64,000 nucleotides of DNA from contig NZ_JAOQNX010000009.1 in NCBI RefSeq assembly GCF_025961575.1, positions 106,714 through 170,713 on the forward strand, written 5' to 3'. Source of the DNA: Rhodoblastus acidophilus (lineage in GTDB: Bacteria > Pseudomonadota > Alphaproteobacteria > Rhizobiales > Beijerinckiaceae). Shown here in pieces: positions 53,961 to 63,919 of this stretch. The notes beneath the pieces were generated by a model. The model did no database searches. It had not been told where the DNA came from and saw nothing but the letters and a program-made list of their open reading frames with translations. Both the position numbers and the translations under genes were made by a program. The first letter of the stretch is position 1. Every line of letters starts with the position of its first letter.

Positions 53961-54595
53961 GCGCCGCCGCTGTCCTTGACCGCCTTCGCCAGGTCGAGAT
54001 GTTGCTTGAATGCGCCCGCAATCTTTTCGGCGAAGCGGCGCACGTTGTCGTCTTTCGTGTTCTTGATCTCGTCGTTGATCTTGTCGAGGTTGCTCTGGTG
54101 GTAATCCACCTGCTCCGCCATGAAGGCGCTGTCGAAATCCGCGCCGCTCTTGTCCCTCAGTTTTGACAAGGCCTCGTCCGCCGGTTTGGATTCGCCGGCG
54201 TTCGGCGGCGGATTTTCGGGCCGCGCCGGCGGCGCCGGTGGTTTTTCCTGCGCGTGCGCGACATGCGCGTGAGACGCGTGATGTCTTTTGTGCGCGTGTT
54301 TCGACACATGCGCGCGATGTGGGCGCGCCTTGGCGCCCGCATGCCCATGCATGCCGGAAAGCCCCTTCTCGACGCCCGCGTGGTCGCTGACCATCAGCCG
54401 CGCAAAAGCCTTGACCGCCGGCGATTGCGCCTTTTGCTCGGCCAGCCGGGACATCTGGATTTCCTGCTGGTTGACCTTGGCGGCATAGGCCAGAAACTTC
54501 TTGTCCGCGTCGCTGATCTTCTGCGGCGGCGCGGCCTGGGCGGCGGCCGCGCCAGTCAGCGCGAGCGCCAGCGCGGAAGCGAAACAAACCTTCAT
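53954..54595 (-). CDS. Exported DUF4142 protein with a His-rich insert
   Basis: The 213-residue protein has a signal peptide (about residues 1-25) and two halves of a DUF4142 ferritin-like helical domain (ISDADKKFLAYAAKVNQQEI and DFDSAFMAEQVDYHQSNLDK). Between them lies an insert of about 35 residues with eleven His (HRAHVSKHAHKRHH is the core) and then a Pro-rich linker. The insert could bind metal. The convergent NRAMP neighbour makes a metal-related role plausible but unproven. ATG 54595 is chosen; ATG 54607 is the alternative. Confidence 0.8.
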
Positions 54596-54651
54596 GGTCG
54601 ACCCCATTCGCATTCGAAAGCGGTCAACTGCGATCCGGCCCCGCCGTTCCC

Positions 54652-57600
54652 TCACTCGGCTGGCAGATCCTCTTTGGCCGCCGCGCTGGCGAAGTTGAGG
54701 AAAACCCGGCCTTTGAACGTCACGCTCTCCAGCTTCAGCCCCGCCTTGTCCGCGCTGGCGTCGGCGCGCAATTTCAGCTCGCCGCTGTCGACGGTCACGC
54801 CGAGCATGGCATAGGCCGCCGACATCATCCGCGACGCCGCGCCCGTGTACCAGGACCAGCCGCCCCGGCCCTCATAGCCCGGACCGTCATAGACATCCGC
54901 CGGCTGCTGGTGCGGCGGCAGGCCGTACAGGTCGATTTTTTCGGGCGTGGTCTTGGTCAGCGGCGACAGCGCCATCCACACGTTGACAGCGCGGGAGAAC
55001 AGCCGCGCCGCCTCGCTGGCGTCGCCCTCTTTCGCCGCGCGCTCGCCGAGCCGCGCCAAAGCGTCGACGAACCAGGAGGACCCATGCGTATATTGCCCGC
55101 CATTCTCGCGTACGCCCGGCGGATAGTCGGCGCTGCGGCCCGGGAAGGGTTTGGAGGTCTCGTCATAAGGCGGCGTCACCAGCAGCACGCGGTCGCCCTT
55201 GTCGAGTTGTTCCAGCGCATGCTCCAGCGCCTGCCGGCCGCGCTCGCCCTGCGCCGCGCCGGACAAAGCCGGCCAGGCCGAGGACATCGCGCCGACCGCC
55301 AAAAACTCCTCGCCGTCGTCGCAGAAGGCGCGGACAAAGCGGTTGTCGCGCCAGCAGGCGTCGAGCGCGGCGCGCAAGGTTTCCGCACGCGACGAATAAG
55401 TGTTGGCGAGGCTCTCCTGCTTTTGCGTGCGCAAAAGCTCGGCGAAGCGGGTGAGATTGTCGTAGAGGAAAAAGCCCATCCACACGCTCTCGCCCCGGCC
55501 TCTGAACCCGACGAGATTCATGCCGTCGTCCCAGTCGCCGGCGCCCATCAGCGGCAGGCCATGCGCGCCGAAATGCGAAAGCGTGTGGTCGATGGCGCGG
55601 CGGCAATGGTCGAGCACCGTCGCGGTTTCCGGCGCGGGCGTCGGCGAGAAGCAATAGCCCTCGACGCCGGGCGGCACCGGCGCGCCTTCGACGAAGCCGA
55701 CCTTTTCGTGCAAAACCGTGGCGTCGCCGGTCGCCGCGACATAGCGCAGGGTGACATAGGGCAGCCACAGATGCGGATCGGAGGCGTGGGTGCGCTCGCC
55801 GATGCCGACGCCGCCGTCCGGCGCATTGTGCCACCATTTCAGCACATCGCCCTGGACGAATTGCTGGGCGGCGTGCAGCAGGATTTGCCGGCGGGCGATC
55901 TCCGGGGCGCGGGCGACGAAGGGCAACACGTCCTGCAACTGGTCGCGGTAGCCGAAGGCGCCCGAGCGCTGCGCCGGGCCGGTGCGGCCCCACAGACGCG
56001 CGGTCAGCGCCTGATAGGGCAGCCAGTCATTGACCAGGCGGTCGAAGGACGGCGTGTTGGTCTTGATCCGCAGCGTCGACAGCATGTCGGTCCAGAAGGC
56101 GTCGAGCCGCGTGCGCTTGTCGATGGCATAGGCGAGAGTCGCCGCGCGTTTGGCCAGCGCCCGCGCCGCCTCCAGATCGGGCGCGGCGCCCAGCGCCACC
56201 ACGATGCGCGCGGATTCGCCCGGCTCGATCTCGATCGAGCCGGCGAAACCGGCGGCGCGGCGGCCGTCGTCGCCGGCGCCGCCATCGACATGGCCATGTT
56301 CCGCCAGGAACGGAATTTTGGGATCGCGGGTCTTGCGGCCCAAGATTTTGGCGCGCGCAAAATCGCATTCGTCGGCGTCGAAGGACACGGCGGCGAAGGC
56401 CCAGTCCTGGACAAAGCCATTGCTGGGATTGCGGAAGAACAGCGCGCGGCCGTCGTCCGTTTCGGTCTCGACCCGGCCAATCGACTCGGGCGGCGTCTCC
56501 GCCAGCACGATTTCCGCGACCGAGGCGATGCGATAGACCTGCGGACGATCGGTGCGGTTGGTGAGGGTCAGGACCTGCACCTGCACGGGATCGTCGTGGA
56601 CGACAAACACCTCTTGGGTGAGGTCGAGCCTCGGATTGGTCGCCGTGAAGGTGGCGGCGCCCAGGGTGAACACGGCGTCATAATCGCTGTCGGCGCGGCG
56701 CAGCGGCAGCAGCGTCGCCATATGCGTCTCGCCGGTCTCGTTCTCGAACACGTAGATCGCCTGCCCGGGCGGGGCGTTGCGGCCCTCGCCGATGCGGAAC
56801 GGCGTGACGCTGTTGGCGCGGGCGTTGCGATGGAACGAGAAAATTTCACCGTCATGGGTGACCACGGCGCCAAATCCCGCTTCGTTGGCCATCACATGCG
56901 AATAGGGCCGCGGCGCGCCCGGCGCGGTGCGCAGGGAGCGGCCGTCGCGTGAGAAGGCGAAGCGCTCGCCCGCCGCCGTGATCGCCGGCGCCAGCACGCG
57001 CCGGCGGGTGAAAGTCGCGTCGAAGGTCTCGGGGACGCGGGTTGCGAAGGCGCGGGCCAGAGCCTGCGCCGCCGCATGTTCGTCCTCGGCCCAGCCGTCG
57101 GCGAACAGGAGCTCGACCGAACCATCGGCGGGAATTTCGACCTCCACGGAGAGCGCCGCGCAGGGCTCGAAGCCGTAAAGCAAGCCTTCGTCGGCGGGAT
57201 CGCGCAGGCTGAGATTTTGCGTGAGCGCATCGGGGTCGCGGCGCTGGCCGAGCCCCAGGAAGCGGGCGCGGACATCCTCGTAACCCGTGAGTTTGACCCC
57301 GGCCTGTTCGCGCACAGCGTGGAAGGCGATTTCGCGCGACAGCCGTTTCGAGGCGAAATCCCCGCCCTGGTTCTTCAGCAGGCGATTGCGGAAGAACAGC
57401 GCCCCGCAGGCGCGCACGAACCATGTTCCGACATGCAGCGCATTATAGGGGGCGTCGCGGCGCTCCACCCCGCCCTCGTTCATGACGAGGTCGCGATAGC
57501 TGCAAATGCGGATTTTTCGCGCGCTGGCGCCGGCGTTGGAGAGTTTGAGACGCGTCAGCGCCAAAACCTCGCCCTCGACCATTTCGACGCTTGTGTCGCA

Positions 57601-60102
57601 GCGCAGGCCATAGAGTTCGCCGCGCGATTGCGCCGATGTCGGCGACACCGCCTCGAGCGCGCCAAACCCCACCTGGGTCGGCGCGGCCGTCAGCGACCAC
57701 AGGTTTTGCGTCTCGCCGGTCTGCTCGAGGAAATAGAAGAAGGCGCCGCGCGGCAGGATGGGATCGTCGGGAACGCGGGTCATGTCGATCGGCGCGCCGC
57801 GCCGGGCGGCCGTCTCGATGCGGAAATGCCCTTCGCCGCTGCCATAGAATTCCAGGGTCAGCAGGCCATTGCCGATGCTTTGCCGCGCGCCCTTGGTTTT
57901 CTTTCCGGGCCGGGTCAGCAGGAAGACGACAATGCCGGCGACGACGCCAAGCGCCGCCAGGGCATAGCCCAGCGTGAGCGCCACCAGCGGCGGCATCGGG
58001 GCCTTCGCCGCCGCCTCCGCCGCGCTCCAGGCCTTGTCCCATTCGGCGCCGCGCGGAATGTAGAACGGGATGAGCAGCGGCGCCCAGGTGCCGAAGCGCC
58101 TGATGGCCTCGGGAATGGCGCGGGCGCTGCCGCGCGATCCCAGGAAGCGCGCGCAGGCGCCGTCGGCGAGATCGCCGCCGACGAAGGACAGATTGACCAA
58201 AGTGGCGACACGCAGGCCCATATGGTCGAACCAGATCAGCACGCGCAGCCAGTCATAGCTGAGCAGCGCCGTGAAAATGGCCAAGCTCCAGTCGCGGAAC
58301 TGGTTTTCCGGCAGGCTGGCGCTCGCCGCCGTGGCCACCACGGTGCGCACAAGGCCATCCTGGTTGTACCATTGCGGATCCGGCGCGACTTTCAAGAAGG
58401 CGTAGATGATCGGCGCCATCCACAGACCCCAGCGCAGCACCACAATGGCGTTGTCGGCGAGCCCGCTCAGCCCCTCGGACGAAAACAGCGTCTTGATCGG
58501 CGCGGTGCTGCGCGTCAGCAGCGCGGTGAGGAAGAACAGGTTGATGCTGAACAAAGGCGCGGCGAACACCCACTGGATCACGCCCGACAGCGATTCGAGA
58601 TAGAACAGGTTGACCGCGCCCATGGCGGCGCCGAGATCGGTCGCGCCCCATTTGGAGAAGAACGGCGTGATGACATAACGGTGGTCGGCCACGCCGGCGG
58701 CGACATAGTTGAGCGCCACATGTTCGCGGAAATGGCCGAGCACGACGTCGAGTTGGCCCCGGTCAAAATACCAGGAGATGGCGCCGCCCAAAATGCCGCC
58801 GAGCAGCACGCCGAGCGCATAGACGCGCCAATGACGGGGACGGCCGCGCATGCCGCGCCCGATATCGGCGAGATCGTCGTAAAGCAGCGACGCGACATAG
58901 GCCGCCGCGCCAATGCCGAAACCGACGCCGAAGCGAACGGCCGAGTCGGCTTCCGGCAGGCCATGGGCGAAGGCGTAATGCATGCCCAAACCGGCGACCG
59001 CGCCGGCGGCATAATTGGGCGCCATGCGATAGGCGCTGGCGAGACGTTTTGGAAATGGCGGCGTGGCGTCGGTCGACTCCAGAATGGTGCGGCCCAGCGG
59101 GAACAGCAGCGCGCCGAGCAGGCCGGCGCCGAGCCAGGAGGACGCGCGCAAAAACTCCATGGCGGCGGGCGAAGCGACAACGGCCGCGGCGATCAGCAGC
59201 AGCGCCATGAACACGCCGCCGAACATCGCGCCTTTTCCGACGCCGGACCGCCAGGTGGCGATGAGGCGGGGCGCGACCGGCGGCGCGGCGTGAAGGATGT
59301 CGCCGAGCACCGAGGTGACGAGATAGACCTCGGCCCAGAGGCCGGCCTGCGCCGCGGCTGCGGCGAGCGAGGCCGCCAGGATGTCGAGCGGCTGCATCAG
59401 CTGCGCGACAAGGGCGGTCGAGCCGAATTGCGAGACGATGGGGGTGACCGCCGCGCCGAAGGCCGATGCGAGCAGCAGGCCGTGGAGTTTTGGGTCGCGC
59501 GAGGGGCGGCGGCCCATGGCGAGCCCGGCGCCGAGCACGACCAGCTCGTTGACGGTGAACAGGACGAGGCCGCGCAGCGCGGCGAGCGCGACCGGGGCCG
59601 GGAGCGGGGTCGCGGCCGCCGCGCGGTCGAACAGGGGCGAGCCCAGCGCCAGCAGCAGATTGAGCGCCACGGGCGGAATCAGCAGCGCCAGCGCGCCGGA
59701 CAGGCCGGGGCGGCGGCCCGTCTGCATCAGGCTTTTGAGCGCGGCGGCGATGTAGAGCGCGCTGGCGAGGCTGACGCCGACGGGGGTCATGCGGAACAGG
59801 TCAACAAACGTCTGCGGCGGGGCCCAGAGCTTCATCTCGGGCGCGCAGGCGACACCGAAGGCGAGCAGAACGGCGCCGTCGAGCGCCAGATAGGTCAGGC
59901 GCTCACGCTGGCCGGTGACGGCGACGGCGAATCCCTGAAGCGCCGCTGCGCCGATCGCAGCCGCGACGATGGCGTTCTCGAGGCCGCCATTCGCGATGCG
60001 GGCGAGCGCGAAGACCAGGGCGAAGGCGCTCAGCAGCCGCAAGGCGCCGGAGAGCGCGGGTCGAGGAGTTACGCTCGCCGGTTTCACGTTCGTCAATGTC
60101 AT
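54652..60102 (-). CDS. Large membrane protein with a GH94-type glycoside phosphorylase domain
   Basis: This 1816-residue protein has a membrane part of about 770 residues with at least fifteen hydrophobic segments, then a long soluble region of NdvB type: beta-sandwich domains (about 790-1300) and an alpha/alpha toroid GH94 domain (about 1330-1790) with GRTGPAQRSGAFGYRDQLQD, GAGDWDDGMNLVG (general acid Asp, near residue 1520) and ENGGQYTHGSSWFVDALARL. Cyclic beta-1,2-glucan synthase (NdvB) pairs such a domain with a GT84 glycosyltransferase; I find no GT84 signatures here. It could make, trim or sense a periplasmic glucan. Confidence 0.8.
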   Translation of the reverse strand: MTLTNVKPASVTPRPALSGALRLLSAFALVFALARIANGGLENAIVAAAIGAAALQGFAVAVTGQRERLTYLALDGAVLLAFGVACAPEMKLWAPPQTFVDLFRMTPVGVSLASALYIAAALKSLMQTGRRPGLSGALALLIPPVALNLLLALGSPLFDRAAAATPLPAPVALAALRGLVLFTVNELVVLGAGLAMGRRPSRDPKLHGLLLASAFGAAVTPIVSQFGSTALVAQLMQPLDILAASLAAAAAQAGLWAEVYLVTSVLGDILHAAPPVAPRLIATWRSGVGKGAMFGGVFMALLLIAAAVVASPAAMEFLRASSWLGAGLLGALLFPLGRTILESTDATPPFPKRLASAYRMAPNYAAGAVAGLGMHYAFAHGLPEADSAVRFGVGFGIGAAAYVASLLYDDLADIGRGMRGRPRHWRVYALGVLLGGILGGAISWYFDRGQLDVVLGHFREHVALNYVAAGVADHRYVITPFFSKWGATDLGAAMGAVNLFYLESLSGVIQWVFAAPLFSINLFFLTALLTRSTAPIKTLFSSEGLSGLADNAIVVLRWGLWMAPIIYAFLKVAPDPQWYNQDGLVRTVVATAASASLPENQFRDWSLAIFTALLSYDWLRVLIWFDHMGLRVATLVNLSFVGGDLADGACARFLGSRGSARAIPEAIRRFGTWAPLLIPFYIPRGAEWDKAWSAAEAAAKAPMPPLVALTLGYALAALGVVAGIVVFLLTRPGKKTKGARQSIGNGLLTLEFYGSGEGHFRIETAARRGAPIDMTRVPDDPILPRGAFFYFLEQTGETQNLWSLTAAPTQVGFGALEAVSPTSAQSRGELYGLRCDTSVEMVEGEVLALTRLKLSNAGASARKIRICSYRDLVMNEGGVERRDAPYNALHVGTWFVRACGALFFRNRLLKNQGGDFASKRLSREIAFHAVREQAGVKLTGYEDVRARFLGLGQRRDPDALTQNLSLRDPADEGLLYGFEPCAALSVEVEIPADGSVELLFADGWAEDEHAAAQALARAFATRVPETFDATFTRRRVLAPAITAAGERFAFSRDGRSLRTAPGAPRPYSHVMANEAGFGAVVTHDGEIFSFHRNARANSVTPFRIGEGRNAPPGQAIYVFENETGETHMATLLPLRRADSDYDAVFTLGAATFTATNPRLDLTQEVFVVHDDPVQVQVLTLTNRTDRPQVYRIASVAEIVLAETPPESIGRVETETDDGRALFFRNPSNGFVQDWAFAAVSFDADECDFARAKILGRKTRDPKIPFLAEHGHVDGGAGDDGRRAAGFAGSIEIEPGESARIVVALGAAPDLEAARALAKRAATLAYAIDKRTRLDAFWTDMLSTLRIKTNTPSFDRLVNDWLPYQALTARLWGRTGPAQRSGAFGYRDQLQDVLPFVARAPEIARRQILLHAAQQFVQGDVLKWWHNAPDGGVGIGERTHASDPHLWLPYVTLRYVAATGDATVLHEKVGFVEGAPVPPGVEGYCFSPTPAPETATVLDHCRRAIDHTLSHFGAHGLPLMGAGDWDDGMNLVGFRGRGESVWMGFFLYDNLTRFAELLRTQKQESLANTYSSRAETLRAALDACWRDNRFVRAFCDDGEEFLAVGAMSSAWPALSGAAQGERGRQALEHALEQLDKGDRVLLVTPPYDETSKPFPGRSADYPPGVRENGGQYTHGSSWFVDALARLGERAAKEGDASEAARLFSRAVNVWMALSPLTKTTPEKIDLYGLPPHQQPADVYDGPGYEGRGGWSWYTGAASRMMSAAYAMLGVTVDSGELKLRADASADKAGLKLESVTFKGRVFLNFASAAAKEDLPAE

Positions 60103-60342
60103 GCTCGCTCAAGTTGCGGGGATTAGCGCGCCGAGGACGTCATTTCGGGAGGCGGCTCAGCTTGGATGATTAGCAGGCTGAGCGAAACATTCAACCGCGC
60201 GGGGCCTGGCGCCTTGGTCTCGCCCGCGTGAGCCCGGATTTCCGGCGATGTTTTTGTCAGGGGGGCCTTGCGTTCGGACGCGATGGGTCTATAGGAACCC
60301 AGCCTCGACCCGCCCAATGTTTCGGGCTTGTGGCGAGGTCTG

Positions 60343-60432
60343 GGAAGGGTGGCCGAGTGGTTTAAGGCAGCGGTCTTGAAAACCGCCGTAGGTGCAAGCC
60401 TACCGTGGGTTCGAATCCCACCTCTTCCGCCA
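60343..60432 (+). tRNA. tRNA-Ser (anticodon UGA)
   Basis: The 90-base gene starts ggaagggtggccgagtggtt and ends with an encoded CCA. The acceptor stem ggaaggg/ctcttcc pairs with one G-U, the anticodon loop reads cttgaaa with TGA at 60377-60379, and a long variable arm (gtaggtgcaagcctac) is present as expected for tRNA-Ser. Confidence 0.96.
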
Positions 60433-60647
60433 GCACTGCAAATTAACACCTTGTTTTTACTGAACTATCAAATTTCGCGAAGTTATCGGCCCTACTTCGG
60501 GTCCCACTTTGGTCGCTGGATTGCAGCGGTCCATGATGGACGAACCTGACACTAACTTTATCAGATTAGGGGTCAGCGGGATGAGGCGGATATAGCGAGC
60601 CGAATCACATTGCCATCCCTTAGCTCTGGCTTGGCTTTGACGTTGAG
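60433..60647. other. Lower-GC flank between tRNA-Ser and the IS element
   Basis: No gene is recognised. On the minus strand a short open stretch (about 24 codons, LNVKAKPELRDGNVIRLAIS) ends with a stop at 60573 and runs out of the IS edge; it could be the tail of a gene cut by the insertion. Its composition suggests accessory DNA inserted downstream of tRNA-Ser. Confidence 0.4.
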
Positions 60648-60759
60648 TGTTGATTTCCACTGAGAGCTGACCCGCCTACGCGGGAAATTTCCATCGAGAA
60701 TTGACCCATGTTTTGCACCCGCCCTGTCCGTTTCAGCGGGGGGCCGCGGAGTGATCGAC

Positions 60760-62293
60760 ATGGAGTTATTGAGTGTGATCCGGCGCTGGGCCTTGCGGGA
60801 CCAGCTTTCTATCCGGGAGATAGCGCGACGGACGGGCTTGTCGCGTAACACCATCCGCAAATATCTGCGCTCCGACGCGGTCGAGGTGAAATTCAAGGTT
60901 CCGGAGCGGACGAGCAAGCTCGACGCCTTCGCCGGGAAATTGTCCGACTGGCTGAAGACGGAGGCGCGCAAGCCGCGCAAGCAGAAACGCACGCTCAAAC
61001 AATTGCATGGTGATCTGGTCGCGCTCGGCTTCACCGGCTCCTACAATCGGGTGGCCGCCTGCGCCCGCGACTGGAAGGCTGAGCGGAATCGCGAGCAGCA
61101 CAAAGCCGTCCGGCCGCACGTTTGTCCCGTTGGTGTTCCAGCCAGGCGAAGCGTTCCAGTTCGACTGGAGCGAGGATTGGGCGCTCATCGCCGGCGAGCG
61201 GACCAAGCTGCAAGTCGCGCAGTTCAAGCTGTCGCACAGCCGCGCCTTCTTCGTGCGCGCCTATCTGCTGCAAACCCACGAGATGCTGTTTGACGCCCAC
61301 AACCACGCCTTCCGTGTGTTCGGCGGCGTGCCGCGGCGCGGGATTTTCGACAATATGAAAACCGCGGTCGACAAGGTCCTGACCGGGAAGCAGCGGGCGG
61401 TGAACGCGCGCTTTCTCGCCATGGTCAGCCACTATGTCTTCGAGACGGCGTTCTGCAATCCCGCGGCAGGCTGGGAGAAGGGCCAGATCGAGAAAAAGGT
61501 TCAGGACGGACGCCATCAGCTTTGGCAGCCGATTCCGAACTTTCCCACGCTGGACGCCTTGAATGAATGGTTGGAGCGGCGCTGCCAGGAATTGTGGAGC
61601 GAGATGCGCCACGAGAGCGAGCCGGGAACGATCGCCGATGTCTGGCGCGCCGAGGCGCCAAGCCTCATGGCGTTCTCGCGGCCTTTCGACGGCTTCATCG
61701 AACACAGCAAGCCGGTGTCCTCGACCTGTCTCATCAGCTTCGAGCGCACCCGGTACAGCGTGCCGGCGCCCTTCGCCAATCAGCGCGTCAGCCTGCGCGT
61801 TTACGCCGACCGTCTCGTCGTTGTCGCCGAAGTCAAAGTGATTTGCGAGCACCCGCGCGTCATCGAGCGCTCCCATCACGTCCGCGGTCGGACGATCTAC
61901 GACTGGCGCCATTATCTGGCGGTGATCCAGCGCAAGCCCGGCGCCCTGGGCAACGGCGCGCCCTTTCTTGAGATGCCGGACGCCTTCAAACGGCTGCAAC
62001 AGCATCTGCTCAAACGGCCCGGCGGCGACCGCGAGATGGCGGAGATCCTCGCCCTGGTTCTCCAGCACGACGAGCAGGCGGTGCTGTGCGCCGTCGAGAT
62101 GGCCGTCAACGACGACGCGCCCACCAAGACGCATGTCCTCAACCTGCTTCACCGGTTGGTCGACGGCAAGGCACCAGAGGTCGCCAAGGTCGAGGCCCCG
62201 CCGGCCCTGACGCTGACCAAGGAGCCCCGCGCCGACGTCGAGCGCTATGACACGCTGCGCAAAGCCGAGCAGGAGGCGCGCCATGCGTCATGA
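60760..62293 (+). pseudogene. istA: IstA transposase of the IS21 family, frameshifted
   Basis: The N-terminal part is read from ATG 60760 (MELLSVIRRWALRDQLSIRE, with helix-turn-helix IREIARRTGLSRNTIRKYL). Near 61100 the family sequence leaves this frame (after AERNREQHK) and continues one base ahead as KPSGRTFVPLVFQPGEAFQF to 62293. The integrase-core acids are present in the second part: FQFDWSED, GIFDNMK, and GWEKGQIEKKV. The shift is most likely an inactivating one-base change or a sequence error. The stop overlaps istB by 11 bases. Confidence 0.82.
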
Positions 62294-63074
62294 TCCGGCC
62301 AGCGGCGCCATCGTCATCACGCTGCGCAGTCTGAAAATGTCCGGCATGGCGCAGGCCGTCGCCGATCTCATGGAGCAGGGTTCGCCGGCGTTTGAAGCGG
62401 CCATGCCCATTCTCTCTCAGCTGCTCAAGGCAGAAACCGCCGAGCGCGACGTGCGCTCCGTCGCCAACAGGATCAAGGCGGCGCGCTTTCCAGCCTACAA
62501 GGATCTGGCCGGGTTCGACTTCGCCTCCAGCGAGGCCAACGAAGCCCTGGTGCGTCAGCTCCACCGCTGCACGTTCATCGACAACGCCGACAACGTCGTC
62601 CTGATCGGCGGACCCGGCGCCGGAAAGACGCATATCGCGACCGCGCTTGGCGTCCAGGCCATCGAAAGTAACCGCAAGAAGGTCCGCTTCTTCTCGACGA
62701 TCGACCTCGTCAACGCCCTGGAGCAGGAGAAGGCGCAGGGAAAATCAGGGCAGATCGCCGAGCGGCTGGCGCGCTGCGACCTGATCATCCTGGATGAACT
62801 CGGCTATCTGCCGTTCAGCGCCTCCGGCGGCGCGCTGCTGTTCCATCTCCTGAGCCGGCTTTACGAGCGCGCCAGCGTGGCAATCACCACCAACCTGAGC
62901 TTCAGTGAATGGGCCGGCGTGTTCGGCGACGCCAAGATGACCACCGCGCTGCTCGATCGCCTCACGCACCACTGCCACATCGTCGAGACCGGCAACGACA
63001 GCTTCCGCTTCAAGGCGAGCGCCGCGGCAACAAAAGGGCGAAAGGAGAAAGCCAGAAACTTGACCCCAACCTGA
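62283..63074 (+). CDS. istB: IstB helper ATPase of the IS21 family
   Basis: The 263-residue AAA+ ATPase of IS21 elements has Walker [16 protein letters not shown] (about residues 106-120), Walker [13 protein letters not shown], and [14 protein letters not shown] (sensor region). IstB assembles with IstA at target DNA. ATG 62283 overlaps the istA 3' end by 11 bases. The gene looks intact. Confidence 0.92.
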   Translation: MRHDPASGAIVITLRSLKMSGMAQAVADLMEQGSPAFEAAMPILSQLLKAETAERDVRSVANRIKAARFPAYKDLAGFDFASSEANEALVRQLHRCTFIDNADNVVLIGGPGAGKTHIATALGVQAIESNRKKVRFFSTIDLVNALEQEKAQGKSGQIAERLARCDLIILDELGYLPFSASGGALLFHLLSRLYERASVAITTNLSFSEWAGVFGDAKMTTALLDRLTHHCHIVETGNDSFRFKASAAATKGRKEKARNLTPT

Positions 63075-63146
63075 CCTTCAAACCATAAACTGAGGCGGGT
63101 CAGTTCTTAGTGGAAATCCCGGGTCAGTTCCTCGCGGAAATCAACA

Positions 63147-63559
<413 letters not shown>

Positions 63560-63579
63560 TTATCCGGTTTATACGCAAA

Positions 63580-63600
63580 CAGCGGCCTTTTGGGCCGCTG
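63580..63600 (-). other. Hairpin between 5S rRNA and tRNA-fMet
   Basis: CAGCGGCC (63580-63587) pairs with GGCCGCTG (63593-63600) around TTTTG. It may mark processing of the rRNA transcript or weak termination. Confidence 0.5.
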
Positions 63601-63642
63601 TTCGAGTTGGTTCATTGTGAAGAGGCTAAATGTCTTTTGCAG

Positions 63643-63759
63643 GCCTGGCGGCGACCTACTCTCCCGTGTCTTGAGACAAAGTACCATTGGCGCGGAAGCG
63701 TTTGACGGCCGAGTTCGGGATGGGATCGGGTCTGGCCACTTCGCTGAGAGCTACCAGGC
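63643..63759 (-). rRNA. rrf: 5S ribosomal RNA
   Basis: The minus strand from 63759 begins GCCTGGTAGCTCTCAGCGAA and contains the typical GATCCCATCCCGAACTCGGC segment, ending with CGCCAGGC, which pairs with the start. About 117 bases, in the expected place between 23S and tRNA-fMet. Ends are approximate. Confidence 0.93.
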
Positions 63760-63841
63760 CGGCGAAAGACATTTGTGAACCCTTTGTTTTGCAAAGGGCC
63801 GAAGCAAGAGATGGTCTGTTGATTGTCGTTGTTCCGCTTTC

Positions 63842-63893
63842 GCGCAATCCTTTGGATTGCGCTGTCGCGATCACGCAATCCTTCGGATTGCGT
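63842..63893. repeat. Two tandem hairpins in the 23S-5S spacer
   Basis: GCGCAATCC-TTT-GGATTGCGC (63842-63862) and ACGCAATCC-TTC-GGATTGCGT (63873-63893) are near-identical stem-loops in direct tandem. They may take part in RNase III processing of the rRNA precursor. Confidence 0.7.
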
Positions 63894-63919
63894 GGGGTGA
63901 ACGTTGATAATGAGAGGCA

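Larger units (their letters stand above)
60648..63146 (+). mobile_element. IS21-family insertion sequence, 2499 bp
   Basis: The element runs from TGTTGATTTCC (60648-60658) to GGAAATCAACA (63136-63146), an 11-bp perfect terminal inverted repeat ending TG/CA, extended by a shared CTGACCCG. Internal partial copies lie at both ends (gggaaatttccatcgagaat with tgaccc on the left; gggtcagttcttagtggaaa on the right), as is typical for IS21. It encodes istA (frameshifted) and istB. The bases flanking the two ends show no matching target duplication. Confidence 0.85.

Noticed and set aside
54652..60102. Assignment as a complete cyclic beta-1,2-glucan synthase (ndvB)
   Set aside because: It is about 1000 residues shorter than NdvB and I see no glycosyltransferase motifs in the membrane half.
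63110..63146. Start of the recombinase frame at GTG 63110
   Set aside because: That part lies within the right end of the IS element; the recombinase sequence proper begins after 63146.
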